Assembly (NCBI RefSeq): GCF_008711155.1
Contig: NZ_VUYQ01000003.1
Coordinates: forward strand, 124,001 to 188,000
Reading direction: 5' to 3'
DNA: 64,000 nucleotides
Source: Dechloromonas sp. CZR5
GTDB lineage: Bacteria; Pseudomonadota; Gammaproteobacteria; Burkholderiales; Rhodocyclaceae
The translations under genes were made by a program, and so were the position numbers. Positions within the stretch are counted from its first letter, which is position 1; the number at the start of each line of letters is the position of its first letter. Under the pieces are notes generated by a model that saw only the letters and a list, made by a program, of their open reading frames with translations, was not told the DNA's origin and ran no database searches. This document shows, in pieces, positions 1-7,777 of the stretch.

Positions 1-1
1 C

Positions 2-352
2 TACGGCGGCACCTTCACCGCCGATCGGCCGATGCGTATCGGGATCGTGGCCTGCGGCTATGCCGACGGCTACCCGCGCCACGCACCGACGGGTACGCCG
101 ATCGCCGTGATGGGACAGCGGACGCGTACCATCGGGCGGGTCTCCATGGATATGCTGGCCTGCGATCTGACCGGGATTCCGGAGGCGGGGATCGGTTCCC
201 AGGTCACCCTGTGGGGTAACGGGGCTGCGGGGACGGTGCCGGCGGATGAAGTCGCGGCGGCGGCAGGAACGATTGCCTACGAACTGTTCTGCGCGCTCGC
301 GGCGCGGGTTCCGGTGGTGCTGGCCGACACGGCGACCAGTGAAAGGCGCTGA
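2..352 (+). CDS. alr: alanine racemase, C-terminal part (5' end outside window)
   Basis: Last 116 residues of a PLP-dependent alanine racemase, which makes D-alanine for peptidoglycan in the cytoplasm. The first complete codon is the Tyr of the GYGGTF-type motif, the position of the catalytic tyrosine in the family, so the PLP-lysine barrel lies outside the window. Visible family motifs are YADGYPR, GRVSMDM (substrate-side Met) and a final YELFCAL...RVP block. The stop is followed at once by the radA start, with no spacer, suggesting co-transcription. The frame is open from base 2, so the gene is cut by the window edge and not by a mutation. Confidence 0.96.
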   Translation, partial: YGGTFTADRPMRIGIVACGYADGYPRHAPTGTPIAVMGQRTRTIGRVSMDMLACDLTGIPEAGIGSQVTLWGNGAAGTVPADEVAAAAGTIAYELFCALAARVPVVLADTATSERR

Positions 353-1714
353 ATGGCCAAGCTGAAAACGGTTTATACCTGTACCGAATGCGGTGCCACG
401 AGCCCCAAGTGGCAGGGACAATGTCCGGGATGCAACGACTGGAATACGCTGGTCGAGACCGTGGCGGAGAAAGCGGCGACCAACAGCCGCTTCGAGTCGC
501 TGGCACCGACGGCCAGGCTGCAGAACCTGTCCGAAATCGAGGCGCGCGAGGCGGAGCGCATCCCGACCGGGATTGGCGAGTTCGACCGGGCGCTGGGTGG
601 CGGCCTGGTCGCCGGCGGTGTCGTGCTGATCGGCGGCGATCCGGGTATCGGCAAGAGTACCTTGCTGCTCCAGGCGCTGGCGCATCTTTCGACGGAGCAC
701 AAGGTGCTCTACGTCAGCGGCGAGGAGTCCGGGGAGCAGGTGGCGCTGAGAGCCCGCCGGCTGGGGCTCGAGTCCCGGCGTTTACCGTTGATGGCTGAAA
801 TCAACCTGGAACGCATCCTGGCGACCTTGCAGGCTGAAAAACCGGCGGTGGCGGTGATCGACTCGATCCAGACGCTGTGGTCCGATCAGTTGTCGAGCGC
901 TCCCGGCTCGGTAGCCCAGGTGCGCGAATGCGCTGCGCAGCTGACGCGCCTGGCCAAGCAGCTCGGCATCACGGTCATCCTGGTCGGGCACGTGACAAAG
1001 GAAGGGGCGCTGGCCGGCCCGCGCGTGCTCGAACATATCGTCGACACCGTTCTCTATTTTGAAGGCGATACCCATTCCAGTTTCCGTTTGGTGCGCGCTT
1101 TCAAGAACCGCTTCGGGGCGGTGAACGAACTGGGTGTCTTTGCCATGACCGAAACAGGCCTGAAGGGGGTCAGCAACCCGTCGGCACTGTTCCTGTCGCA
1201 ACATGCGCAGGATGTGCCGGGTTCCTGCGTGATGGTCACCCAGGAAGGCACGCGGCCGCTGCTGGTCGAAATCCAGGCCCTGGTCGATACGGCGCACGGC
1301 AACCCGCGGCGCCTGACGGTCGGACTGGAAGCGCAGCGTCTCGCCATGCTGCTGGCTGTTCTGCATCGGCATGCCGGTATCGTCTGCTTCGACCAGGATG
1401 TATTCGTCAATGCGGTGGGCGGTGTGAAGATCACCGAGCCGGCGGCCGATCTGGCAGTATTGCTGTCGATTGCGTCGTCGCTGAAGAACAAGCCGCTGCC
1501 ATCGAAACTCATCGTTTTTGGCGAGGTTGGCCTGGCCGGGGAAATACGTCCGGCACCCCGCGGCCAGGAACGTCTCAAGGAGGCGGCCAAGCTTGGTTTC
1601 ACCAGGGCCTTGATACCGGAGGCCAATCGACCGAAACAGGCGATAGCCGGTATGGAGGTCATCGCGGTCAGGCGTGTGGAAGAGGCGGTGGCGCGAATAC
1701 GCGAGATGGAATAA
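353..1714 (+). CDS. radA: DNA repair protein RadA (Sms)
   Basis: 453 aa, normal RadA length. A four-cysteine zinc finger (C10, C13, C24, C27) is followed by a RecA-like ATPase with Walker A GGDPGIGKST at residues 94-103, the RadA-specific KNRFG motif near residue 250, and a C-terminal Lon-protease-like domain. RadA is a hexameric helicase that drives branch migration of recombination intermediates. The ATG directly abuts the alr stop codon. All motifs needed for activity are present. Confidence 0.98.
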   Translation: MAKLKTVYTCTECGATSPKWQGQCPGCNDWNTLVETVAEKAATNSRFESLAPTARLQNLSEIEAREAERIPTGIGEFDRALGGGLVAGGVVLIGGDPGIGKSTLLLQALAHLSTEHKVLYVSGEESGEQVALRARRLGLESRRLPLMAEINLERILATLQAEKPAVAVIDSIQTLWSDQLSSAPGSVAQVRECAAQLTRLAKQLGITVILVGHVTKEGALAGPRVLEHIVDTVLYFEGDTHSSFRLVRAFKNRFGAVNELGVFAMTETGLKGVSNPSALFLSQHAQDVPGSCVMVTQEGTRPLLVEIQALVDTAHGNPRRLTVGLEAQRLAMLLAVLHRHAGIVCFDQDVFVNAVGGVKITEPAADLAVLLSIASSLKNKPLPSKLIVFGEVGLAGEIRPAPRGQERLKEAAKLGFTRALIPEANRPKQAIAGMEVIAVRRVEEAVARIREME

Positions 1715-1741
1715 GCTTTCGGAATAATACTTTCGGCCTAT

Positions 1742-3829
1742 ATGTTCAACCTGTCCCGCTATTTCTCGACGGTCAGTTTCATTCTCATCGTGCTGGCTGC
1801 CGGTGTGCTGGGGCCTTTATACCAGAAGCTTTCCCTGCAGCAGATGAAGGATCTTGCCCAAGGGCGGAACGTCGCCATGGCGCAGGTTTTCCAGAACTCG
1901 CTGCACCAACCGCTACTCGACTTGCTGGCGGAATCGACCGGGCGCGATGCGAGCGCGCTTGCCCAATCGACAAGCCTTGCCCACATTCAGGGCAGCGCGG
2001 AAATTCTGATGCAGGGAACCTCGGTCATCAGGGTGAAGGTGTATAACCGCGTCGGGAACGTGATTTTCTCGACCGATGCCCGCCAGATTGGTGAAAACAG
2101 GCTGGCGAGCCCAGGGTTCAAGCAGGCGATCAACGGTTCGGTCCTCAGCGAATTGAGCTATCGGAATACGCATGAGAGCTTCGAGGAGGCGCTCGCCCAA
2201 ATGGACGTGCTGGCCAGTTTCATTCCGATTCGCGGCAAGGACAACGCGGTTGAAGGGGTGTTCGAGCTGTATCAGAACGTCACGCCCTTCGTCGAGGAAT
2301 TGGAGCACAGCCTGTGGTGGGTGACGGCAGGCATCATTCTCACCTTCGCGTTCCTCTACCTGATGCAGTTCCTGGTGGTTCGCCGGGCACAGGGTATTCT
2401 GGAGGATCAGGAAGGGCGGATAAAGGCCGCGCGCGACACCCTGGAGCTTCAGGTAGCGGCACGCACCGAGGAACTGAAACGGACCAACGTGCAGCTCGAG
2501 GGCGAAATCTCCGAGCGGCGCCAGGCGCAGAGCAAGCTGAACTACCTCGCCTATCACGACCCGCTGACAGGCCTGGCCAACCGCCGCTGCTTTATCGAAC
2601 GTCTTGAGGAGAGCTTGCGCGAAACCGCCCAGCGCAGCGAGCGTCTGGCGGTCCTGTTCATCGATCTGGACCAGTTCAAGCAGGTCAACGACTCGCTCGG
2701 CCACGGGGTCGGCGACGAGTTGCTGGTGGCGGTGGCCTCTCGTCTGGCCGAGCATGTCCGTCTGATCGACATGCTCGCCCGGCTTGGTGGCGACGAGTTC
2801 ATCTGCCTGATGGAGGCGGTACGCGATGAGCGCGAGGTCGAGGTGCTGGCTCAGGAAGTCATTGATGCCTTCGAGCAGCCATTCCAGCTCGGGGATCATG
2901 AACTCTTCCTCACGGCATCGGTCGGTATCAGCCTGTTCCCGGGCGATGGCGACAGCGTGCTGGCGCTGATGCGCAATGCCGATACGGCCATGTACCGCGC
3001 CAAGTTCAGCGGGCGCGGAAACTACCATTTCTACACGCCCGACATGACCTTGCTGGCGCAGGAACGCATCCAGATGGAGAACCTGTTGCGGCGGGCGCTC
3101 GAACATGGGGAATTCAAGGTGCACCTGCAGCCGCAGGTCGATACCCGGACCGGCAAGCTGGTCGGTGCCGAGGCGCTGGTTCGCTGGGAAAGCCCCGAGC
3201 TGGGCCTGGTCATGCCGAGTCGTTTCATCCCGATCGCCGAAGATTCCGGCCTGATCGTCGGCCTGGGTAACTGGGTGTTGCGCGAAACCTGCCGGCAGTT
3301 CATGAACTGGCGGGAAAGCGGTTTTGAACTGCCCCAGGTGTCGGTGAACCTGTCTGTCAAGCAGCTCGAGCGACCCGAGTTCATCGACGTACTGGATACG
3401 ATTCTGGCCGATACCGGGATGATCCCCAGCCATCTCAAGCTGGAACTGACCGAATCGGTGGTCATGGCAGTTGGCGACTCCTTCGGTTTGCTGGACAAGC
3501 TGCGCAGCCTGGGGATCAGTCTGGCGCTCGACGATTTCGGCACCGGCTATTCATCGCTCAGCTATCTGAAAATGCTGCCGATTCAGCAGCTCAAGATCGA
3601 CCGCTCGTTCGTCGAAGGTATCGGCAGCAACGGGGGCGACGAAGCGATCATCCGTACGATCATGGAGCTGGCCCGGAGCCTGGATTTCGAAGTGGTTGCC
3701 GAAGGCGTCGAGACCGAGGAGCAGGCGGCATTCCTTGCCGAACTTGGCTGCCAGCAACTGCAAGGCTATCTGCATGGCCGGGCAGTGGCGCCGGCCGAAT
3801 TCCGTACGCGCTGGTCCAAGGCGACATGA
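1742..3829 (+). CDS. membrane-bound GGDEF-EAL cyclic-di-GMP enzyme
   Basis: 695 aa. A transmembrane helix at about residues 10-30, a periplasmic region of about 160 aa with a CACHE-like stretch (KVYNRVGNVIFSTD), a second helix near 190-212 and a coiled segment lead into a GGDEF domain (intact GGDEF near residue 350, with RLID five residues upstream as a product-inhibition I-site). An EAL domain follows, with EALVRW, DDFGTGYSSL and AEGVET. Both active sites look intact, so it could make and degrade c-di-GMP; direction cannot be read from sequence. It starts 27 nt after radA and overlaps the next gene by 4 nt. Confidence 0.95.
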   Translation: MFNLSRYFSTVSFILIVLAAGVLGPLYQKLSLQQMKDLAQGRNVAMAQVFQNSLHQPLLDLLAESTGRDASALAQSTSLAHIQGSAEILMQGTSVIRVKVYNRVGNVIFSTDARQIGENRLASPGFKQAINGSVLSELSYRNTHESFEEALAQMDVLASFIPIRGKDNAVEGVFELYQNVTPFVEELEHSLWWVTAGIILTFAFLYLMQFLVVRRAQGILEDQEGRIKAARDTLELQVAARTEELKRTNVQLEGEISERRQAQSKLNYLAYHDPLTGLANRRCFIERLEESLRETAQRSERLAVLFIDLDQFKQVNDSLGHGVGDELLVAVASRLAEHVRLIDMLARLGGDEFICLMEAVRDEREVEVLAQEVIDAFEQPFQLGDHELFLTASVGISLFPGDGDSVLALMRNADTAMYRAKFSGRGNYHFYTPDMTLLAQERIQMENLLRRALEHGEFKVHLQPQVDTRTGKLVGAEALVRWESPELGLVMPSRFIPIAEDSGLIVGLGNWVLRETCRQFMNWRESGFELPQVSVNLSVKQLERPEFIDVLDTILADTGMIPSHLKLELTESVVMAVGDSFGLLDKLRSLGISLALDDFGTGYSSLSYLKMLPIQQLKIDRSFVEGIGSNGGDEAIIRTIMELARSLDFEVVAEGVETEEQAAFLAELGCQQLQGYLHGRAVAPAEFRTRWSKAT

Positions 3830-6315
3830 TTGCTGCTTTTTCCTGGCGGCTGCTCGGCCGGGAACTGCGATCCGGCGAGCTCAGGCTCCTCTTTGCCGCG
3901 CTGGTCGTGGCGGTTGCTGCCGTAACGGCCGTCGGCTTCTTCGGCGACCGGGTACGGCAAGGCTTGAAGCGCGAAGCACAACAGATGATGGGAGGCGATC
4001 TGCTCGTCACCTCCGATCATCCCTTGCCGGAAAGCTATCGTGAGGAAGCGCGCCGCCATCGCCTGCGAATCGCTGAAACCCTGGTTTTTCCGAGCATGGT
4101 GATGGCTGGCGGGCAGGCTCAGCTGGCCGATATCAAGGCGGTTTCCGGCAGTTATCCGTTGCGCGGTAGCCTGGGGCGCATTCTGCATGGCGAAGAGACC
4201 AGCCGCGAAACCGGACGCGGTCCGGAGGCCGGTACGGTGTGGCTCGACGAACGCCTGGCCTCGGCACTGGGTGTCCGTGCCGGTGAAACGCTCGGCGTAG
4301 GCGGGGCGATGCTGCCGGTCGCGGCCATACTGACGCGCGAGCCGGATCGCGGGGTCAATTTCTTCAGTCTCGCGCCCCGCCTGATGATGCATCTGGAGGA
4401 TATCGGAGCCACCGGACTGATCCAGTTCGGGGCACGGATCCGCTACACGCTGATGCTGGCGGGCGACGAGCGCGATGTCGCGGCGTACCGAAAATGGCTC
4501 GATAGGCAACTGGCGCGTGGGGAGCGCGTCGAGGATGCCGGCAACGCCCGCCCCGAGATACGCAGCATTCTCGACCGCTCGGAGCGCTTTCTCGGCCTTG
4601 CCACCTTGTTGACGGTGATTCTTTCAGCGGTGGCGGTGGCCCTGGCGGCGCGTCGCTACATGCAACGCCATCTGGATGCCTGTGCGGTGATGCGATGCCT
4701 GGGCATGACGCAGGCGCGCCTGCTCGGTTTGCACGCCACCTTGTTTCTGTGGCTGTCCCTGCTCGCCGGTTTGCTGGGCTGTGCGCTGGGCTTTGCCGCA
4801 CATTTCATGCTGATCAAGTGGCTGCGCGACGTGCTGGCAATCGATTTGCCCTTTGCCGGCTGGTTGCCCCTGGCCGCCGGCTTTGGGGTTTCCGCCGTGC
4901 TGCTGTTCGGTTTTGCCTTTCCACCCTTGTTGCAACTGGCGCGCGTGCCGACCTTGCGCGTCCTGCGACGCGAGCTTGGCGCCCCGCAGGCCTCGCTGCT
5001 AGGCGGCTACCTGTTCGGCCTGCTCCTGCTGGCCGGGCTGATCGTCTGGGTGGCCGGAAATCTTCGCCTCGGCTTGCTCGCCGTGGCCGGGTTTGCCGGG
5101 GCGCTGGCGGCATTCTGGGCGATTGCCCGGTTGCTTATCGCTGTCGTCTCGCGGGGGCGAGGCGGTGCGGGCTTCGGCTGGCGGCAGGGCCTGGCCAGCC
5201 TGAGTCGACATGCCCCGTCGGCGGCGATCCAGGTCGTGGCGTTGTCGATCGGCTTGATGGCCATGCTCCTGCTCACCGTCATCCGTGGCGATCTGCTGGC
5301 GACCTGGCAGGGATCGATGCCCGCCGATGCACCGAATCGCTTCATCATCAACATCCAGCCTGAACAGCGGGAGGCGCTGGCGAGCGAACTGCGCAAACAG
5401 GGCATCGAGGCCGATCTGTTGCCCATGGTGCGTGCGCGCCTGGTGCGCATCGGCGGGCAAACGGTCAGCCCGGCCAGCTATCCGGAGGATGAGCGCGCCC
5501 AGCGCTTGATCGAGCGCGAGTTCAATCTTTCGTGGCGTAGCGACTTGCCGGACGGCAACCGGGTCGTTGCCGGGCAATGGTTCGGGTCCGACGAGAGCGG
5601 CCAGGCCTTGGCTTCGGTGGAGGAGGGGCTGGCCAAGACTCTCGGTATCCGGATGGGCGACGAGCTTGCCTTCGTCGTCGCCGGCGTCGAAAAAACGCTG
5701 CGGGTCAGCAGTCTGCGCAAGCTTTCCTGGGATTCGATGCGCGTCAATTTCTTCGTCCTGGCGCCGCCGGGGGTTATCGAAGATGCGCCGGCCAGCTACA
5801 TCACCAGTTTTCATTTGCCGTCGGAGAGCGCCGCAGCCATGGCGGATCTGGTCAAGAATTTTCCCAACCTGACTCTGATCGATGTCGATGCAGTGGTCCG
5901 CCAGTTGCAATCGGTGATCGGGCAAGTGGCACGAGCCATCCAGTTCGTCTTCGTTTTCGCGCTGCTGGCTGGCGGTATCGTGCTTTATTCGGCCATGCTC
6001 ACCGCCTTCGACGAGCGGCGCTACGAACTGGCCGTCATGCGTGCCCTGGGGGCGCAACGACAGCAACTGGTGCAGGCGATGCGTGTCGAGTTGGCCATCG
6101 TCGGTGGGCTCGCCGGGCTGTTTGCCGCAGCGGGCGCCATGGTACTGGGGGCCGTTGTCAGCCAGCAGGCTTTCCAGCTCGAATTGACGCCTAATCTCTG
6201 GCTTCCCTTCCTCTCAGCGGCGGGAGGGGCTTTGTTGACCGTTGCGATCGGCTGGCAGGGATTCCGCAGACTGTTGCGCGCACCGCCGCTGCTTGCGCTG
6301 CGCAATGGCACGTAA
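3826..6315 (+). CDS. FtsX-like ABC transporter permease (YbbP type)
   Basis: 829 aa with an N-terminal membrane helix, a large extracytoplasmic region, a block of helices near residues 260-400, a second extracytoplasmic region and a final three-helix FtsX core ending in FRRLLRAPPLLALRNG. This is the duplicated MacB/FtsX permease layout of YbbP. Family members normally pair with an ATPase (YbbA) and act in lipoprotein or envelope-related transport. No ATPase gene is adjacent. The start overlaps the preceding GGDEF-EAL stop by 4 nt (ATGA), so translation is probably coupled. Specific substrate unknown. Confidence 0.9.
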   Translation: MIAAFSWRLLGRELRSGELRLLFAALVVAVAAVTAVGFFGDRVRQGLKREAQQMMGGDLLVTSDHPLPESYREEARRHRLRIAETLVFPSMVMAGGQAQLADIKAVSGSYPLRGSLGRILHGEETSRETGRGPEAGTVWLDERLASALGVRAGETLGVGGAMLPVAAILTREPDRGVNFFSLAPRLMMHLEDIGATGLIQFGARIRYTLMLAGDERDVAAYRKWLDRQLARGERVEDAGNARPEIRSILDRSERFLGLATLLTVILSAVAVALAARRYMQRHLDACAVMRCLGMTQARLLGLHATLFLWLSLLAGLLGCALGFAAHFMLIKWLRDVLAIDLPFAGWLPLAAGFGVSAVLLFGFAFPPLLQLARVPTLRVLRRELGAPQASLLGGYLFGLLLLAGLIVWVAGNLRLGLLAVAGFAGALAAFWAIARLLIAVVSRGRGGAGFGWRQGLASLSRHAPSAAIQVVALSIGLMAMLLLTVIRGDLLATWQGSMPADAPNRFIINIQPEQREALASELRKQGIEADLLPMVRARLVRIGGQTVSPASYPEDERAQRLIEREFNLSWRSDLPDGNRVVAGQWFGSDESGQALASVEEGLAKTLGIRMGDELAFVVAGVEKTLRVSSLRKLSWDSMRVNFFVLAPPGVIEDAPASYITSFHLPSESAAAMADLVKNFPNLTLIDVDAVVRQLQSVIGQVARAIQFVFVFALLAGGIVLYSAMLTAFDERRYELAVMRALGAQRQQLVQAMRVELAIVGGLAGLFAAAGAMVLGAVVSQQAFQLELTPNLWLPFLSAAGGALLTVAIGWQGFRRLLRAPPLLALRNGT

Positions 6316-6323
6316 GGAAGTGT

Positions 6324-6722
6324 TCAGATCAGGATTTCGCACACGTTCAAGCCGTCCTGCCTTGCGTAACGCACATCTTGGCTGAGGCCGCGAACCAGCG
6401 CGATGCCAAGACCGCCGATCACGGCTTCGGAGGCCGTTTGTTCCGGTGCGCGGGTCAGGTCGTAGGCGGGTGCGGCATCGGCGTAGCGAAGCAGGATGCC
6501 CGATGGATGTGGCGTTATCCGGCAGGTTACGGTGGCATCGTTCCCGCTACCATGGCCGTGCGTGACGGTATTCGTGAATAATTCCTCGACGATCAGCTGC
6601 AGTCGAAGCGTAATATCCTCCGAACAGCCGAGTTGCCGTGCTTCTGCGGCGAGCGCTAGCATCAGCCGGGGCAGCTCGGACAGGCGCGCGCAAACTGAAA
6701 TATCCGTAGAATTGGCAGCCAT
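6324..6722 (-). CDS. RsbW/SpoIIAB-like HATPase, putative anti-sigma or anti-STAS kinase
   Basis: 132 aa from the ATG at 6722. It is a lone GHKL ATPase of the HATPase_c_2 class: N-box EELFTNTVTHG near residue 45-55, a degenerate G1 region (YADAAPAYD) and GGLGIALVRG. Small proteins of this class bind a sigma factor and phosphorylate a STAS antagonist. It converges on the permease gene (8 nt apart), and its start lies only 22 nt from the FecR gene start. No Shine-Dalgarno is evident, and the frame runs on upstream without a stop into the FecR region, so the start is the least certain part. The nearby PP2C and STAS genes suggest a partner-switching role. Confidence 0.8.
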   Translation of the reverse strand: MAANSTDISVCARLSELPRLMLALAAEARQLGCSEDITLRLQLIVEELFTNTVTHGHGSGNDATVTCRITPHPSGILLRYADAAPAYDLTRAPEQTASEAVIGGLGIALVRGLSQDVRYARQDGLNVCEILI

Positions 6723-6744
6723 CGAATTAACCAGGGGGTAGAGC

Positions 6745-7203
6745 GTGATTAGATCACATTGGGCGCTTGCCGGTATGGCGGCCGTATCGATCCTTGCTTC
6801 TTCTCCGCTGTGCGCAGAACAGGCCGGAATGATCAAGGTCAGCAAGGGGGCTGTCAGTATCGAACGGGACGGCAAAAAACTGGCCGCCGACGTGGGAGCG
6901 CCCGTGCAGGTGGCGGACCGTGTGCGAACCGGTGCCGATGGCGCGGTCGGCGTTACCTTGCGCGACAACACCTTGCTGTCCGCGGGCCCCAATTCCCTCA
7001 TCGTCATCGACAAATTCGCCTACGACAGCGTGACGCAGGATGGAAAGATGTCGGTTGGCGTACGCAAGGGGACGCTGGCCGTTGCATCCGGGCGGATTGC
7101 CAAGCGCACGCCGGAGTCGGTTGATTTTCATACGCCGACTTCCATTCTCGGTGTCCGGGGTACTGAGTTCGTGATCGAAGTGGAGGGCGAGGGCGATGAA
7201 TAA
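6745..7203 (+). CDS. FecR-domain periplasmic protein
   Basis: 152 aa from a GTG start preceded by a GGGGG ribosome site 6 nt upstream. A signal peptide (residues 1-23, ending ...SPLCAEQ) is followed by a FecR domain with the typical PTSILGVRGTEF ending. Stand-alone FecR proteins of this kind are exported and usually sit beside OmpA-like or CHASE2 proteins; their ligand is not established. It overlaps the following OmpA lipoprotein gene by 8 nt, so the two are translated together. Unlike canonical FecR it has no cytoplasmic anti-sigma segment. Confidence 0.88.
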   Translation: MIRSHWALAGMAAVSILASSPLCAEQAGMIKVSKGAVSIERDGKKLAADVGAPVQVADRVRTGADGAVGVTLRDNTLLSAGPNSLIVIDKFAYDSVTQDGKMSVGVRKGTLAVASGRIAKRTPESVDFHTPTSILGVRGTEFVIEVEGEGDE

Positions 7204-7777
7204 GGCGCTTTTGTTCGGTATGGCGAGCCTTTTTCTGGGTGCTTGCGCCAGCGAGCGGGTAGTGTTGCTGCCGTCTGCCGACGGCGCGCCCGGGGCGGTG
7301 GTCATTCGCGACAAGGCCGGCGAGATTCGCCTCGATCAACCCTATGCCGCGGTCAAGCGGACGCTGGACAGCAACCGTGTTTACCAATCGTCACCGCAGG
7401 AAGTGTCGGAGCGCTATGGCCCGACCCTGGCGGTACTGCCGCAGCGCCCGAATGCTTACATCCTGTATTTTGAAACCGGGGGCAACGTACTGACGGCTGA
7501 ATCCACGGTCGCACTGAAAGCCCTCCGCACGGAAATTGCCGAGCGGCCCGCTTCGGAAGTCCTGGTGATCGGGCATACGGATCGCGTTGGCAGCGTCGAC
7601 GGAAATGACAAGCTGTCGCTCAAGCGCGCCGAGTTGATCCGCGGTGTGCTGATCGAGAGCGGGGTCGATGCGGGCAAGCTGGAAACGATCGGCCGCGGCG
7701 AACGCGACCCGTTGGTGCCGACTGCCGACGAGGTGGATGAGCCACGCAACCGGCGTGTCGAGATCAATGTCCGCTAA
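7196..7777 (+). CDS. OmpA-family outer-membrane lipoprotein
   Basis: 193 aa. Lipoprotein signal with lipobox LGAC (Cys near residue 17), a short unique region, then an OmpA C-terminal peptidoglycan-binding domain with GHTDRVGS, the LSLKRAELI helix and a terminal NRRVEINVR. It probably tethers the outer membrane to peptidoglycan. It overlaps the FecR gene start-to-stop, and its stop overlaps the convergent phosphatase gene by 4 nt. The association with FecR and CHASE2 suggests a shared envelope-sensing function; that part is inference. Confidence 0.92.
   Translation: MNKALLFGMASLFLGACASERVVLLPSADGAPGAVVIRDKAGEIRLDQPYAAVKRTLDSNRVYQSSPQEVSERYGPTLAVLPQRPNAYILYFETGGNVLTAESTVALKALRTEIAERPASEVLVIGHTDRVGSVDGNDKLSLKRAELIRGVLIESGVDAGKLETIGRGERDPLVPTADEVDEPRNRRVEINVR

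Noticed and set aside
6723..7013. N-terminal extension of the HATPase into the FecR region
   Set aside because: The first 97 residues are antisense to FecR and have no kinase similarity; the family N-terminus starts at 6722.
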